A stretch of 64,000 bases of DNA, from positions 15,475,494 through 15,539,493 of the forward strand of contig NC_064040.1 in NCBI RefSeq assembly GCF_932526225.1. Reading direction: 5' to 3'. The notes under the pieces are model-generated. The model saw only the letters and a list, made by a program, of their open reading frames with translations. It had not been told where the DNA came from and did no database searches. The stretch is from Nematostella vectensis (lineage: Eukaryota; Cnidaria; Anthozoa; Actiniaria; Edwardsiidae). The position numbers and the translations under genes were made by a program. Positions 1 through 12,951 of the stretch are shown one piece after another (the stretch's first letter is position 1; each line of letters begins with the position of its first letter).

Positions 1-3000
1 TTCGTTGAAAATGGACTCTAGATATGTGTCTTTTTTCTCTTTTACAATTAAAAATTTACTTGGATTGAGAATAGACACCTTTTAGCGTCTATCACCCATT
101 GAAAATGTTGCCTTATAACCAGCCTAGGCCCTAGCGATCTTTTCGGGATTCCTTTGGTTGTCAGGCAAGGGGGGGACTGGGGAGAACAAACCCAGAAAAG
201 TATTGGTTTTCGGGTGACGTTACATCATAACCCAAAGGAAAGCCGAAAATCACGCCAGGAACTAGTATTGTCTGTATAACAAAATATCGAAATAAGATTA
301 GTTATAAATTCATAAACATATAAACTTTTGTCTTTACTTGTTCTCGTATTGTTGCATGAGATGCATGAATTCTTATTGTTTTGTTTTGTTTCCTTCGTTT
401 GTTACTTAATCTCGTATTTTGAAGCAATGTTTTTCTATTGTGCATTTTAAACTCACTCCCACTTATTCCCCACTCCCCCCAAAAAATCCAGAAGGTATTT
501 CCAAGTATCCCCGAATCAATCATATATAAACCGGAATCAGTTCCAAATATCATTGAATCAGTTTTAAATTGGCCCTAATCTATTCTAGAGTCCCGAATCA
601 GTCTCTAATAGACCCTATTTGGTCCTAACAGTCCCGAATCCCGTCCGAAATATTCCAAATCAATAATAAAATTGTCGTTTTTTTCTCTGTATGTCACGAA
701 AGTGTTTTCGAAATTTCCAATTTCTATATGTGACTGGCGCCTATGATTATTTCGCACAGTGATCTGTTTACACAGGGATCCCGTGCATTATAACTAATGT
801 TTTCTATTTGTTTGTTTGTTTTAGTTCTTGGAGATGGGTGTCATACTGTAAACTGTACCTTCTGACACAATGCAGATTGCGTTCGGTCGAAAAATAAGAT
901 ATTTTAAGCTAATGCTTGAACCCAAACTAGAGGCATTCAGAATCTAATGTACCTTTTCTAGACTGCCCGAGAATTTTGCCGTTTGCCTAGGTTTTATAGC
1001 TTATGTAACAACCAAAACTTACTAACTCTTGTAATGTCATATTGTGAATCTTTCGCTGGAACGTGATCAATTTATAACCATTTTTTGTAACATTTTAATA
1101 ATAGCTACAGCGACTTGGCAAGTTGATGGAGTATGAAAGGGATCCCACTATTATAATATTGGAGCTCCTCTAGTCAGTTCGAATTTAATGTAATGAAATT
1201 CAATTTTGACAGAAAATTTGGAATAAACTGGTAAGATCTAATTTGGTTTATGTTATCCGTTTCTACCTTGTTACAGTTTATTTTAGCGTCACTTAAAAAA
1301 ATCGCTAAAATAAAGTGTCGAAAAATATCGCCATCTCTCAAAATCGAAAAATTTTGACGCCCTGATGTTGCTATTAAAGGGGTAAGGGGAGGCAACGACC
1401 AGGCACAATCGGACTCCGGTTGAGGGTATTGAAAATGTGTGGAAATTTGGTGTCCTGTCTTTCTTCCCCTCTTTTAATAAAACAGACTCCCTTATCTTCT
1501 TACCTGACGTGGTTCGCATGATGCACTGAATACCCCCAAACAAGACTTCATTGCATGTGGGACTGCAAAAGTAGCTGAGGCGTCATATCTTACCTGTAAG
1601 CTGTAAGTGAGGGTTAGTACACAGCTCTTACAAGCTGCAATTTTATTGGGCAAATGAACAATATCCGCACCTCGACACAAAGAACGAGAAGAATAGAGAC
1701 AAAAGAACTCCTTTGTAGAGCAAAGATAATAGGAGACAAAGCAGATGCGTACTTACTCGTAAGTGACCCTTACCAGTCCAGCCCCGAGAACCGTCGCTAG
1801 GTCCTCAAGCTGAGTTAGTAAGCTGGAATAAGCGGCTAACATTATGTAAGCAACCCAGTTGAACCCCAAAGTTCAACTGAGGCATTCGAAATCGTAACTT
1901 TGGAAAGTGTTCGATATAGGGCGGTCTTCCATTATAAGAAGACTTTACTGTTGTACCTAAGTACCGCGTAGTTTTGATTACTTAAGATTTCATCATTCTG
2001 AGTTTTTCAATAAACGGGAAACGCTGAGTCATGGTTCCAAATTCTAGCGAATAAAAATATATAAATAAGAAAAACTAAAACGATCTAATATAGTGGGTTA
2101 AAACGATGTTTAAAAGAATTAAAAATGCCTCCCTCGCATGCAAATGAAGTATATACCGAGCATCCTCACTAGCCCTTTCCCTTCCCCGGCCCCAACGTGT
2201 TGGCGATAAATCGACGTGTCTCGATTTGCCTTTCGACCTTGTTAAAACCGGTCATACAGGTTTACTAAAGTGCTAAGTACTTTATCATCGATGTGGGAAG
2301 TAATTTCACTTTTTACTGGGGAAAGTCAGCTCTTCTATGTAATTAAAGCCTGATCGCTGTTCCAATAGCATTACCCAAACGTGCAGTGCGCGACTGCCAA
2401 ATCGAGCGCGTGATTATTCCTTGTTCCTTTTTTATCACGTCCTTGTTGCTGTCAGGTAAGTCCCCTATAGACTGAGTGTATCGGAGAAATATTAAAAATT
2501 CACTTTTTTCGATTCTTGTTTGTTTTAGATTTGGATCCGTTTTACAATAGACTAGATAGATCGGCATTGCAGTGTTCATTGCATGGACAAAAAAGTTAGG
2601 CGAGCGTTTTCGAAGATTCGCGCATCATGATAGCAACTAGACCCTGCACGCAGGGTTGACTGGGATACCTGAGATCTGCAACTTGTTTGTGTGACATGTA
2701 TGACAGATTCTACTGCCTACTTTGGATATAATAAAAAAATAATCTTGTTTTTTATTGTGTTGTAAATGCCATATCACAACACTGATTGGGGCAAGCAAGG
2801 TAAGGGCATCATCTCTTCAGGTGTGGGGTGGACTCTAGGTGTGCTCCATGAAAGTAGACAGGGCTGATTGTCCTATCTTCAAATACTATCCCCACATCAG
2901 AGTTAGCATCGAAATAAGATTATTAATAAGAAATAAGATTATTAATAAAAGAGGGTGCGCAGTCATGAATCATATATGTAAAAATAAAAGACAAATAAAT

Positions 3001-4600
3001 ATAATAAAATAATTACACACGCAAGGCTCGTCTGATTGGCTAGCAAAATAGAAAGGTTCTGCTGGCTTTCTTGTTGTCATAGAAGCACAATCAATTTCGT
3101 AGTAAAAAAGAAAAGAAAAATTTCGTGCAAGGGAAAAAAGGGGGAAAAAATTCATGCAGGCCGACCATACACACACAAAAAAAAATCGTGCATCAGGCTA
3201 AAAAAAATCGTGAATCATGCTCGAGGCACCAAATGGTTTATTGGCCTGTGAATCATAATTTTTAGTGCATTTCCAGCTCCCTTATGAGCTGAAAATATAA
3301 AGAAATTCTGGTGAAAAATATACCCCACACCCCTACCGAAACTATCAATTCTCATAAAAAGAAGGCTGTCTACAGGGGTCTGGTATGCTCACCCAGGCAA
3401 AAGTATGACATTCAAACCCTCAACAGAAAGAAATGCATCCTTGTCCATATGAATGACATCATAATCGGCAAATGTCTGTATGTCATATCGGACATTATAG
3501 TCTTCAACTTCTATTTGTATCATTTCACAGTAAATCAGATGTCTATATCTGAACAATCTCATTTTATTTTCTGGTATATGCGACTTATCTGGTGTATGCG
3601 AATTTTCTGCAACTATAAATAATCAAATATAATGATAGTAAATAATCTCTAATATATCAATGACTATAATTATGTTTTCACTATCACAAAATCCTGATCA
3701 AAATCAAAATGTACCAACTGCAACTATAAATGATAAGATAAAATATAATAAGATAGTAAATAATTTAATTTCAAACTATTATATAATACGGGGATCCCAA
3801 ATGTGTCATTAACTATTATGTTTTCACTATTACAAAAATCTTAATTATAAACAATATGTACCAACTAAATATCTTAATATAATATGGGAAATCCCAAATG
3901 TATCAACAACATTTTTATATGTAAGGTTGTCAAAATAACTCAATAATCCTATAGCTGTGCAAAAGTCTTGATCAAGAATTGCAAGAGTAAGCTGAAAATT
4001 AAGAAAAGCAAATATTAATTCAAGATGAGAATTCCTTTTCTGTCGACCACTCATCGCTGTTACTAGAATCTTCAGGTTCTCTCTCTACTGTATTGCTATC
4101 ACTCACTGCTGTGTTTCTCTCTCCCTCTGCTCTCCTGCTACAATATTTTGCGACAATTTTTGTACATAATGTACACTGGTGTGCCATACTAGATCTCGTA
4201 TAATGAATATGATTGTGATTATGATATTATACGACAAATAAAAGTTGTATCTGAGTAAAGTAACGTCTGATATGACAGTTGTTTCCAAGAAAGCCCGGTT
4301 TAATACTTTACATGAATGAATCATGGGCTAGACCGGGTTTCTTCACAACCCAGCCTTTCCTTGGTTTGGTCGCTAGCACTACTAGGAATGAACTCTAGAT
4401 TCATAGTTGTTTTCCGCACCATAAATAAATTTCAGTGTTTGTGGCGACAAAAAAAATTCCTGCAAGCCAATCGCTCACAAAAAAATATTCGTGCATCACT
4501 GAGGCGTCCGAAAAAAAAAAAATCCCAGCAGACTAGAAAATACCCCCCCCCCGCCCCATCACTTTTCTTATGGTCCGTCACTAATATGGAAATTATTCAA
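1..4600. other. gene-free AT-rich region
   Basis: No open reading frame here has exon-like borders, family resemblance or coding bias that I can support. All open frames are short and AT-rich. The stretch holds one recognisable dispersed repeat (about 1613-1753, also present inverted in a COPS3 intron) and a short homopolymer C run near 4543. Otherwise I see nothing in it. Confidence 0.6.
1613..1753 (+). repeat. dispersed repeat, copy 1
   Basis: About 140 bp here match, as reverse complement, the segment 18025-18169 inside a COPS3 intron with only a few differences. Shared landmarks are GGTGCGGATATTGTTCATTT and TTTGTCTCCTATTATCTTTG in the intron copy. It is non-coding and probably a fragment of a mobile element. 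I saw no terminal repeats or target duplication. Confidence 0.75.
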
Positions 4601-4814
4601 TGAGCCTTGGCTCAATGAGTAAGCCAATGAACGACGCTTATTCACACAATAGCCAAAGATCAGGCGATTTGTCACGTGGTACAAAACTAACGCGCGGCTA
4701 ATTTGCATATTGTACTCTAGACTCGAAATCCACGAGATAGTGGTTTTCTACTGTTTTGGCCCTTCTGGAATTTCTCTTTTGGTCTGTCCTTTTAAACATT
4801 CATAGTATTCTTAG
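4600..4814 (+). promoter_or_regulatory. possible ISYNA1 promoter and 5' UTR exon
   Basis: The ISYNA1 start codon at 6705 lies 17 bases after a good 3' splice site (CCCCACAG ending at 6687), so a non-coding first exon is expected upstream. The best candidate donor is TTAG|GTAAGTAAG at 4815. The preceding 200 bases hold CCAAT-type boxes (AGCCAATGAA near 4621) and an octamer-like ATTTGCAT near 4701. The promoter assignment is inferred from these motifs only. Confidence 0.35.
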
Positions 4815-5747
4815 GTAAGTAAGTTACTGTGAGGGTTTTTTTTTTTAATTTTACCTACAATTTGGCTGCCGCTGGCTGATCATAGTAAAATTTCGCCGGT
4901 TTGCAGGTAGAATGTCAACAAAAAGTTTTGCTAAGCAATAATATAACAGGCTTCAAGTATGACCCTTGATATTTTTCTTACGGATAATTTTCGCGTTAGC
5001 TATGATTAAATTTCAGTAACTGATAGTACTTAAATGTATGCTTTTCTTGTAAAGCGCCTTTTAGAATACATTCAATTTTGATTGTTGTTATGAATGAAAA
5101 CGCATGATTGATTTTTTGTGCAACTTCGTATTTATAGTCATCCAATGTTTTCTCTATCGTTCTAAACAATGTGGATACTCATAAGATCCATTTTGGAGCA
5201 TATTATATTATTTTTTATTCGTTTAGCACTATTTTCACGTAAGCTTAAAGTATCGGCAGAAAGCGTGCTGTTAATATATAACAACACATAGAATTGTGAA
5301 ACACGCCCGCTGAACCCCAGAGAGTGGTCTAAATTTTTATTGTGATTCGTTTTCTATAAACGCGAATATATACATTGCAACCACTGAATTGGCTACATTT
5401 TTATTTTTTTTATAATGCGTTAGTGAAAAGTATTTTTTATTTTTACTCGAAAACATTACGTGATCAATGATTATAACAAAAGAATATTTCCTGAATTCCA
5501 TCATTTTTAGGTTTGAAAGAATATATCTTTTTAATAAATCCGTAAAGAAAAAAAGAAAGAAAGAAAAAAAAATGTATTTTCTAATGACCTTTGATGATTT
5601 TGTAAATCAGGTGATTTTGTTTTTTTAGACATTGGTCTCAAAATGGGCGATGAGTCATCATCAGTCAAGTTTTTTTTTCTTAGCTACAGGAAGTTTTAAT
5701 ACTATCGTTTTAGAATGAATGGAAATCAAATGTTTTATGACAAACCA

Positions 5748-6017
5748 CAGGGGCAGATCCAGGATTTCAAAATAGGGGGTGTATAATGGCCGGATAGACA
5801 GCTTATAACTGATCCAGTGGTTCTTGGTAGGTCACTTCATAGATCTTACATACTTCACACTGAATTGAATTTGTCGCGTTAGCAAAGTCAAACAGGCAAA
5901 GGCACATGGACAGTAACTCCCGTCCCTCAGGCATTTATTTTCTTCAAACAAAGTGACTTTTCAATTGTTTACTCAAAAAGAAGGGGGGGGTGGATATCCA
6001 CCCAATCCACCCCCCTG
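5748..6017. mobile_element. degenerate miniature element with CAGGGG ends
   Basis: The segment starts CAGGGGCAGATCCAGG and ends ATCCACCCCCCTG, giving imperfect inverted ends of the same kind as the element at 13202-13337. It has no coding capacity. I found no clear target duplication, so the boundaries are approximate. It lies in the presumed first intron of ISYNA1. Confidence 0.4.
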
Positions 6018-6704
6018 TAGCTCCCCATGAACCATTATAAACTACATGGGGAAGGTTTTTATTTGTCTCATGGGTCTAGCCATGGTTTGATTAAGGGGTG
6101 GAGGTGAAGGGGTGGGGTTGGGAGTGTCAGGGGAAATGATGAGAGGAGAAGACAAGCCTCCCTAAGACTAAGCCTCATGCAATCTTTTATCAAGCTACTT
6201 GCTTAGTCCCATTGCATGTGCATACCAAGTAGAGTATACAATGTACTTACCTACATCCCCCCTTTGTCGCCTAAAAGTGGGTGATTTCTTATTGAAGGAT
6301 CATCAAATGTAACCCCTTTTCCTTATGATACCTAAGGGTGTTTTATCAGAGATTTGACAACAGCACTCATCCAAGTGATATTATAAGACACACATGCTTG
6401 TTGTCTGCATATTGCGTTTTTTGTAATGAAAGAAGACAATTAAATTGTTAAAAAAAGTAGTATTTTTTTTGTGCATCTGTCCTCTGATGGATGCACAGAA
6501 TACGTCACAGCATGCAATGAGCAAAACTCATTGCATACTTTTTAGTTGTGATTTTCAATGGCAGAGTTTTATGCTACACGCTGGGAAGGGCCCCTGGATC
6601 TCCCTGGTACAAATTTTATACAATTGCATTTACATTTTCAATATTCATGCTAACAATTACACTATATTCTTGTGTTGATCCCCACAGAGTTTCAGATTTA
6701 AGAC

Positions 6705-9700
6705 ATGGCGCAACTCAACGTTTGCAGTCCAAATGTCAAGTACACCCCGGAATATATTGAAAGCAGATATGTCTATGATACAACAGAAGTAAAGCTGGAC
6801 TTAAAGAATTCCTATACTGTCACTCCTAAAGAGACTATCTATACCTTTCGCACTGAGCGCAAAGTACCGAGGGTTGGGTGCATGCTTGTTGGATGGGGTG
6901 GGAATAATGGTACAACTATAACAGCTGGTGTGTTGGCAAATAAGATGGGACTATCCTGGAACACAAAAGAGGGTCTTAAGGTATGTTAACACACCATCCT
7001 TGTATACCTTGTTTTATTATGTGGCTATGTAGTAGGTGGCCGTTATTTTCCTATATCCGCACAATCAATTGGAGACATGAGAAATGACCACAATGAAACA
7101 CAGGTGATTCCAGGTGACGAACAAGAAGAAAATCAAGAACTCTCTAGCATAGCTTGTGAGGGGGGTTGGGAAGATGAAATGTGTTCTGCCCATATAAGCA
7201 ATACATGTAATAATAAACCAGAAATTATTTTTAGGATTTTTAGATGTGACGATATAGAAATAAAGAATTGGATCAAAGAATGCATGATTTTTTCTGATAT
7301 TTTTTCTTGCTACAATTTATAAATTGAAACTTGACCCTTTTGCAGAAATCCAACTATGTTGGCTCATTGACTCAAGCCTCTACTGTTCACCTTGGGTCTG
7401 GGCCTGATGGAGATGTGCACATTCCTATGAAAGACCTTCTCCCTATGGTCAATCCTGATGACATTGTCTTTGATGGCTGGGACATATCTTCTTTCAATAT
7501 GGCAGATGCCATGAAAAGGGCCAAGGTTCTGGACTGGGGTCTTCAGGAGCAGCTGCGCCCACACATGGTGAACATGAAACCCCGCCCATCAATCTACTGC
7601 CCTGATTTTATTGCCGCAAACCAGATGGATCGTGCTGACAATGTCCTTGTTGGGACAAAGCAGCAAATGCTTGAGCAAATCCAGTGGGACATCAGAGATT
7701 TCAAACAGAAAAATAATTTGGATAAGGTACATTTTAGCTTAATATATTTGCGTCTTTGTAACAGAGAGTAGGAGTAAGGTTGTTCAGTGGAAAAACAGGG
7801 GGAAATGGATATATTAAAGAGACTTTGAAGACATTTTATCTGAAGAGGCAATTCGTAGAGAGGTGCATGGCCAGGGTTTTCTATTGGAGGTAGGGAGGGG
7901 GATACACATATTCAAAAAGTGTTGGTGATCCTCTCACAAGAATTCCCCCGCTTTTTGGTGGTTGTGTGTACCCTCTTTGTACTCTAGCTATGTGCCTCTT
8001 AGACCACAGCCAAAGTGCATAAATCCCTTAGGGTTAAAATTGATTTTGATGATGATCACCCCTGTCTGTTTTATCAGAGTCTTCCCCTCCCCCCAGGTAT
8101 GAGCCCATGGAGACTAATGATTTATAGTTTTGTATACAAATGGCATCTATTGAGGACAAAAAGTGGACGTTGTGGGGTGGGGGGGGGGGTGCGTTCGCAC
8201 CCCTTGCACCCCCGTGGGTATGGGCCTGCCTTCTCCCTATCTGTGTTCCCTCCCCCCTTTTTCACACCCACTGACGTTTTTGTTGTTGTAATTTTTAGGT
8301 GATTGTGTTATGGACAGCAAACACTGAACGATTTTGTGACATCAAGGAAGGACTGAATGACACCGCGGCCAATCTTTTGAGTTCCATTGCTAAAGATGAA
8401 GAGGAGGTGTCCCCCTCAACAATATTTGCAGTGGCGAGTATCTTAGAAGGGGTAAGAAACCGGTTTATTGAAACTTGTTTACTTGTGAACTAACTGAACT
8501 AACACCTACATGGCAGATGAAGGCCAAAAGTAGAGCCTGAAATTTTTGGGAGACAAATTCTGAGGCAGGGGGAGAGTGAGGTGAGATTGAGACTTTTTCC
8601 CTAAGGGTGTGTAGTGATACGTGTTTAAGAATCACTAAGAACTGACCTTGAACCCTGTTGGTGTGGACAATTATTATTATTGTGTATTGTTAAGTTATAA
8701 TAAGTGTATTTTTAGTTTGGTCGAGGCTGTAATTCCATGTAAGTGTAGGAAAGTTACAATTTAAAATAGAGCGCGCTCAGAAAATGTACACTAGTTTATC
8801 GCGTGGACAAGTAAGTTCATTTGGTTTTGGTTCTGTTAGAGTGATCTTTTGAAACACTCAAAGTAACAAACTCTTTAGCTACAGCCTCTAACCCTAACAC
8901 TTGGCAAGAATTGTTTTAAACTATATTCAAGTCTCAAACAGTGTTTACATGGGCATAGAGACTCTTTCCCTAAGGGTGTACATGTTTAAGAAGTCACATT
9001 GTGTTGGATGGCACATTTAATTTTAGCAGTTCAGGGGCAGCTCCATGGGATTCTTAGGAAGGTTATTGCAGCATGAAGTCAGAGTGTTTTATCACGGAAA
9101 TAACGAGGTCACGCTTTTAAAGAAGTAGTTTTCTCTCGTGAGGGGAGTTGCAACCCCATCCCTAGATCCGTTCGCAACTGCATCTTAAAAATGTGCATAG
9201 AGACATTTTCCCTAAGGGTGTACATGTTTAAGAATTCACATTGTGTTGGATGGCACATTTAATTTTAGCAATTCAGGGGCAGCTCCATGGGATTCTTAGG
9301 AAAGTTATTGCAGCATGAAGTCAGAGTGTTTTATCACGGAAATAACGAGATCCCGCTTTTAAAGAAGTAGTTTTCCCTCGTGAGGGGAGTTGCAACCCCA
9401 TCCCTAGATCCGTTCGCAACTGCATCTTAAAAAGGTGGTAATGCAGTTCTCTTGTTCCAGTGTTCTTACATCAACGGCTCACCCCAGAACACCTTTGTAC
9501 CCGGTGTTATGGAGCTGGCAGAACAAAACGACGTCTTCATTGTTGGTGACGACTTCAAATCTGGCCAGACCAAGATTAAGTCCGTGCTGGTAGATTTCCT
9601 GGTCAGTGCTGGTATCAAGGTAAGTCGAAACGTTGTATTTCTATAGTTTGCGCTTTTCATATTGGGTAAGGGGCGGGGCAGGGGGGCTGAAGGTTTCGTT

Positions 9701-12700
9701 GGCTTTGTAAAGATGAATGAACTGGGTGTTGTCGTTTTCGGCTCTAAGCGGAAAGGCTCGTGCCAGAACTTGAATTTCCAAACTACAGGAAACCAGATTT
9801 GCCAAACAGCAGGACGACGCACAATGCATTACGGGTACCGACGCCCGCGAAGCCCCTTTTTATGCTTTTTTTGTTTGTTTCACAGCCGGTATCCATAGTC
9901 AGCTACAACCATCTCGGTAACAATGATGGCAAAAATCTCTCTGCTCCAAAGCAGTTCCGCTCCAAGGAGATTTCCAAGAGTAACGTGGTGGATGACATGG
10001 TGGAGTCTAACAGAGTGTTGTACAGCGAGGGAGAGAAACCCGATCATTGTGTGGTCATCAAATATGTCCCGTATGTGGGAGACAGCAAAAGAGCTATGGA
10101 CGAATACACCTCTGAGATCTTCATGCATGGGCTCAACACTATCGTGCTGCACAACACGTGTGAGGTGTGTATACAGTCGTTTGACAAAAGGTTGTCATCA
10201 ACCGGCTTTGCGACTACGCGACAAGCCCGCATGTAAGCATGGGTAAAAACCACTGATGCGTCTAGCTGCATATATTACCCACTGCATAACTTCAGACTTA
10301 GACGGTGTATAGAGACGGTGTAGCTGTGGCTTATACATGCGGCTAGGCGCTTCAGTGGGTTTTACCCATGCTTACGTAGTCGCAAAGCCAGTTAATGACA
10401 ACCTTTTGTCAAATGACTGTATGTGCGCTGTATCAGCTTTGAGGGAGGCTCTAGTATTATTTTGTTATTCAAATGGGAACGTTTAGACCTTCTCAGTGGA
10501 AGTAATCATCTTGCTCTTTCAATTAAAGTTCATGAAGTTTACAGAGCCTTCCCTATTCCAGAAAAGGTAATAATTAGTTTCGGAAGCTAAACAATTCCTT
10601 ATTCAATGGCCAGTGATCGCGTTAAATAAAAAGCTTCTATTTTTGGCTAAATTTGCTTGATATGAGAAAAGGTCATTTTCTTTCTCGCACTGTCTATGGG
10701 GAATGAACATTCTAGCTCTAAACTCGTGATATCTATAATTCCTTGTCTTCTCTTCTCTTCTTCTTTTTTTATAAATTTCCCATTATCCTCAAACTCTCGG
10801 GATTTATATGATCCCTTGCCTTTTCTTTTCTAAGAATTGTTCCATTTTTACCACAAATGTCTCAAATTCTAATCTAATTAATCTTGCCTGATATCCAAGA
10901 TTCATCGCCTTCACTGCTTGCCCTCTTTCGTCTCTTGGAATTACCTATTGTAACCTACTGATGCCTAGAACTACTTGTCCTATTGTAACCTACTGATTCC
11001 TAGAACTACTCGTCCTATTGTAACCTACTGATTCCTAGAACTACTCGTCCTATTGTAACCTACTGATTCCTAGAACTACTCGTCCTATTGTAACCTACTG
11101 ATTCCTAGAACTACTCGTCCTATTGTAACCTACTGATTCCTAGAACTACTCGTCCTATTGTAACCTACTGATTCCTAGAACTACTCGTCCTATTGTAACC
11201 TACTGATTCCTAGAACTACTCGTCCTATTGTAACCTACTGATTCCTAGAACTACTCGTCCTATTGTAACCTACTGATTCCTAGAACTACTCGTCCTATTG
11301 TAGCCTACTGATTCCTAGAACTACTCGTCCTATTGTAACCTACTGATTCCTAGAACTACTCGTCCTATTGTAACCTACTGATTCCTAGAACTACTCGTCC
11401 TATTGTAACCTACTGATTCCTAGAACTACTCGTCCTATTGTAACCTACTGATTCCTAGAACTACTCGTCCTATTCTAACCTACTGATTCCTAGAACTACT
11501 CGTCCTATTGTAACCTACTGATTCCTAGAACTACTCGTCCTATTGTAACCTACTGATTCCTAGAACTACTCGTCCTATTGTAACCTACTGATTCCTAGAA
11601 CTACTCGTCCTATTGTAACCTACTGATTCCTAGAACTACTCGTCCTATTGTAACCTACTGATTCCTAGAACTACTCGTCCTATTGTAACCTACTGATTCC
11701 TAGAACTACTCGTCTTTATTGGACGTGCCCAATCTAACCCATCCTCTCCTGATTTCTAGGACTCGCTTCTCGCCTCGCCTATCATCCTAGACCTCGTAAT
11801 TCTGTGTGAAGTCTGCGAGCGAATCAAATTCAAAGTGAACGACGAGGAAGAGTTCCAGAACTTCAACAGCGTGCTATCGATCCTGAGTTACCTCCTCAAG
11901 GCGCCGCTTGTTCCCTCCGGGGCCCCTGTGGTGAATGCCTTATTCAAACAGCGGGCCTGTATCGAAAACATCTTCAGGTATGTAATTGGATGAGGTTTAG
12001 ATTTGTGGCCCATGATGTTTGGTTTGTCAGCCCCAGATTCAACGGTCTTTTCTCTACAACTGTTGTGTATCTGTCATCATGGCAGTACCTATAATTTATT
12101 GTTCTCTAGAATAATGAGAAACATCCTATGTGAAATAGGCGTTTGATTAAACGCCGAAAACGTACCTCATCAGAAACGCAAAGCGATGCAGCGATGGATC
12201 GAATAAACGAGCTACCTTACAAATTGCCGCCCTTTGAGAGGGGGCATGGGAAAGAGGTAGGAGGCGGGGTAGGAGGCTGGGTAGTTGCCACAATGCTGGG
12301 ACAGCCATGGCGTCAGATGTGCCATCTACTGCCTCCATTTAAAACTCGAACATGACCCGTTTTGTGACAGCCCATCTCACTCCTAGAGCCCTAATCAGAT
12401 ACACTATTGTTATCGGGCCCGTACCCAGGGGGGGGGGGGGGGGTGCAGGGGTGCACCCCCATAGGGAATACAAAAATTATGGAGAAATCTCGTAACAAAT
12501 ATACAAAACCAAGGTTTTATAATTCATCAAATTGACTATATAGAATATTGCAATAATCGGTTCTAAATAATGGAAATGGATGCTTTCCATCACTTGTGTT
12601 TTGCTAGGCCCTATGAAATGGCGTCCGAAAGGGGCTCTTTAAATTTCTCGCAGAGAAATTCCATGCATCTTTCCTTGCCTTAACCTGATGAACTCTTTCA

Positions 12701-12920
12701 TCTCTTTAGGGCTTGCCTCGGTCTTAAGCCACAAAATCATATGCAGCTGGAACACAAGCTCTCCAAGTCAGAATACCACGCTGGGCACCAATCAAATGGC
12801 ATACCCTCCAGCCTCAAACGTAAACTCACCGACACCACTCAACAAAGCGCGCGCATGGAGAAGCTAGCCAAATCCGCAGGCCATCAAGAGCAAAACGGCC
12901 TAAATGGCGTCACACACTGA
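6705..12920 (+). CDS. ISYNA1: inositol-3-phosphate synthase
   Basis: This cytosolic NAD-dependent enzyme converts glucose 6-phosphate to 1D-myo-inositol 3-phosphate, the first step of inositol synthesis. Coding exons are 6705-6980, 7346-7726, 8299-8451, 9461-9619, 9886-10164, 11760-11977 and 12710-12920. Together they give 1677 bases, or 558 aa, equal to the human protein's length. Visible landmarks are the NAD-binding loop [10 protein letters not shown] in exon 1, FDGWDISS in exon 2, [11 protein letters not shown] in exon 3, DDFKSGQTK in exon 4 and [10 protein letters not shown] in exon 5, all very close to the family. The ATG at 6705 opens [13 protein letters not shown], and an acceptor at 6687 suggests an upstream UTR exon. 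The roughly 50-residue C-terminal tail after NHMQLEHKL is lineage-specific. An AATAAA signal lies at 12946-12951. Intron 5 contains both a mariner-like foldback element and a 35-bp minisatellite next to the exon 6 acceptor. Confidence 0.95.
8100..8228 (+). mobile_element. relic of the CAGGCCCGTACCC miniature element
   Basis: These 130 bases resemble the right half of the complete element at 14140-14515. Shared parts are the motif TATAGTTTTGT, a G tract, then GTGCGTTCGCACCCC and an ending close to GGGTATGGGCCTG. The left end is missing. It lies in ISYNA1 intron 2, about 70 bases before exon 3. Confidence 0.65.
8953..9436. repeat. 242-bp tandem duplication
   Basis: Two copies, about 8953-9194 and 9195-9436, are nearly identical. 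Each starts GCATAGAGAC and ends in GTTCGCAACTGCATCTTAAA. A shorter, diverged third match to the unit start (TTTTTCCCTAAGGGTGTG) lies near 8590. The duplication ends about 25 bases before the ISYNA1 exon 4 boundary and carries no coding sequence. Confidence 0.9.
10173..10420. mobile_element. mariner-type foldback MITE
   Basis: The element is almost entirely an inverted repeat. The left arm begins CAGTCGTTTGACAAAAGG and the right arm, read in reverse, begins CAGTCATTTGACAAAAGG. The arms stay similar for about 80 bases, apart from a roughly 15-base insertion in the left arm. TA dinucleotides flank both ends. TA targets and CAGT termini are typical of the Tc1/mariner group. It has no transposase and sits 8 bases inside the donor of ISYNA1 intron 5. 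Confidence 0.8.
10943..11717 (+). repeat. 35-bp minisatellite containing a 3' splice-site copy
   Basis: About 22 head-to-tail units of 35 bp are nearly identical; the few variants include GTAGCC at about 11301 and TTCTAA at about 11474. Each unit holds TGATTCCTAG followed by AACTACTCG. The true ISYNA1 exon 6 acceptor at 11750-11760 reads TGATTTCTAG followed by GACTCGC. The array therefore looks like an amplification of the acceptor region that stops about 43 bases before the real site. Confidence 0.93.
12417..12480 (+). mobile_element. left-end fragment of CAGGCCCGTACCC element
   Basis: The fragment begins GGGCCCGTACCCAGG and passes into a 17-base G tract and GTGCAGGGGTGCACCCCC, as in the family at 14140 and 55171. 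The rest of the element cannot be followed, so this is a truncated or rearranged copy in ISYNA1 intron 6. Confidence 0.5.
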
Positions 12921-12951
12921 CAAAACTGGACTTAATATAGAATTGAATAAA

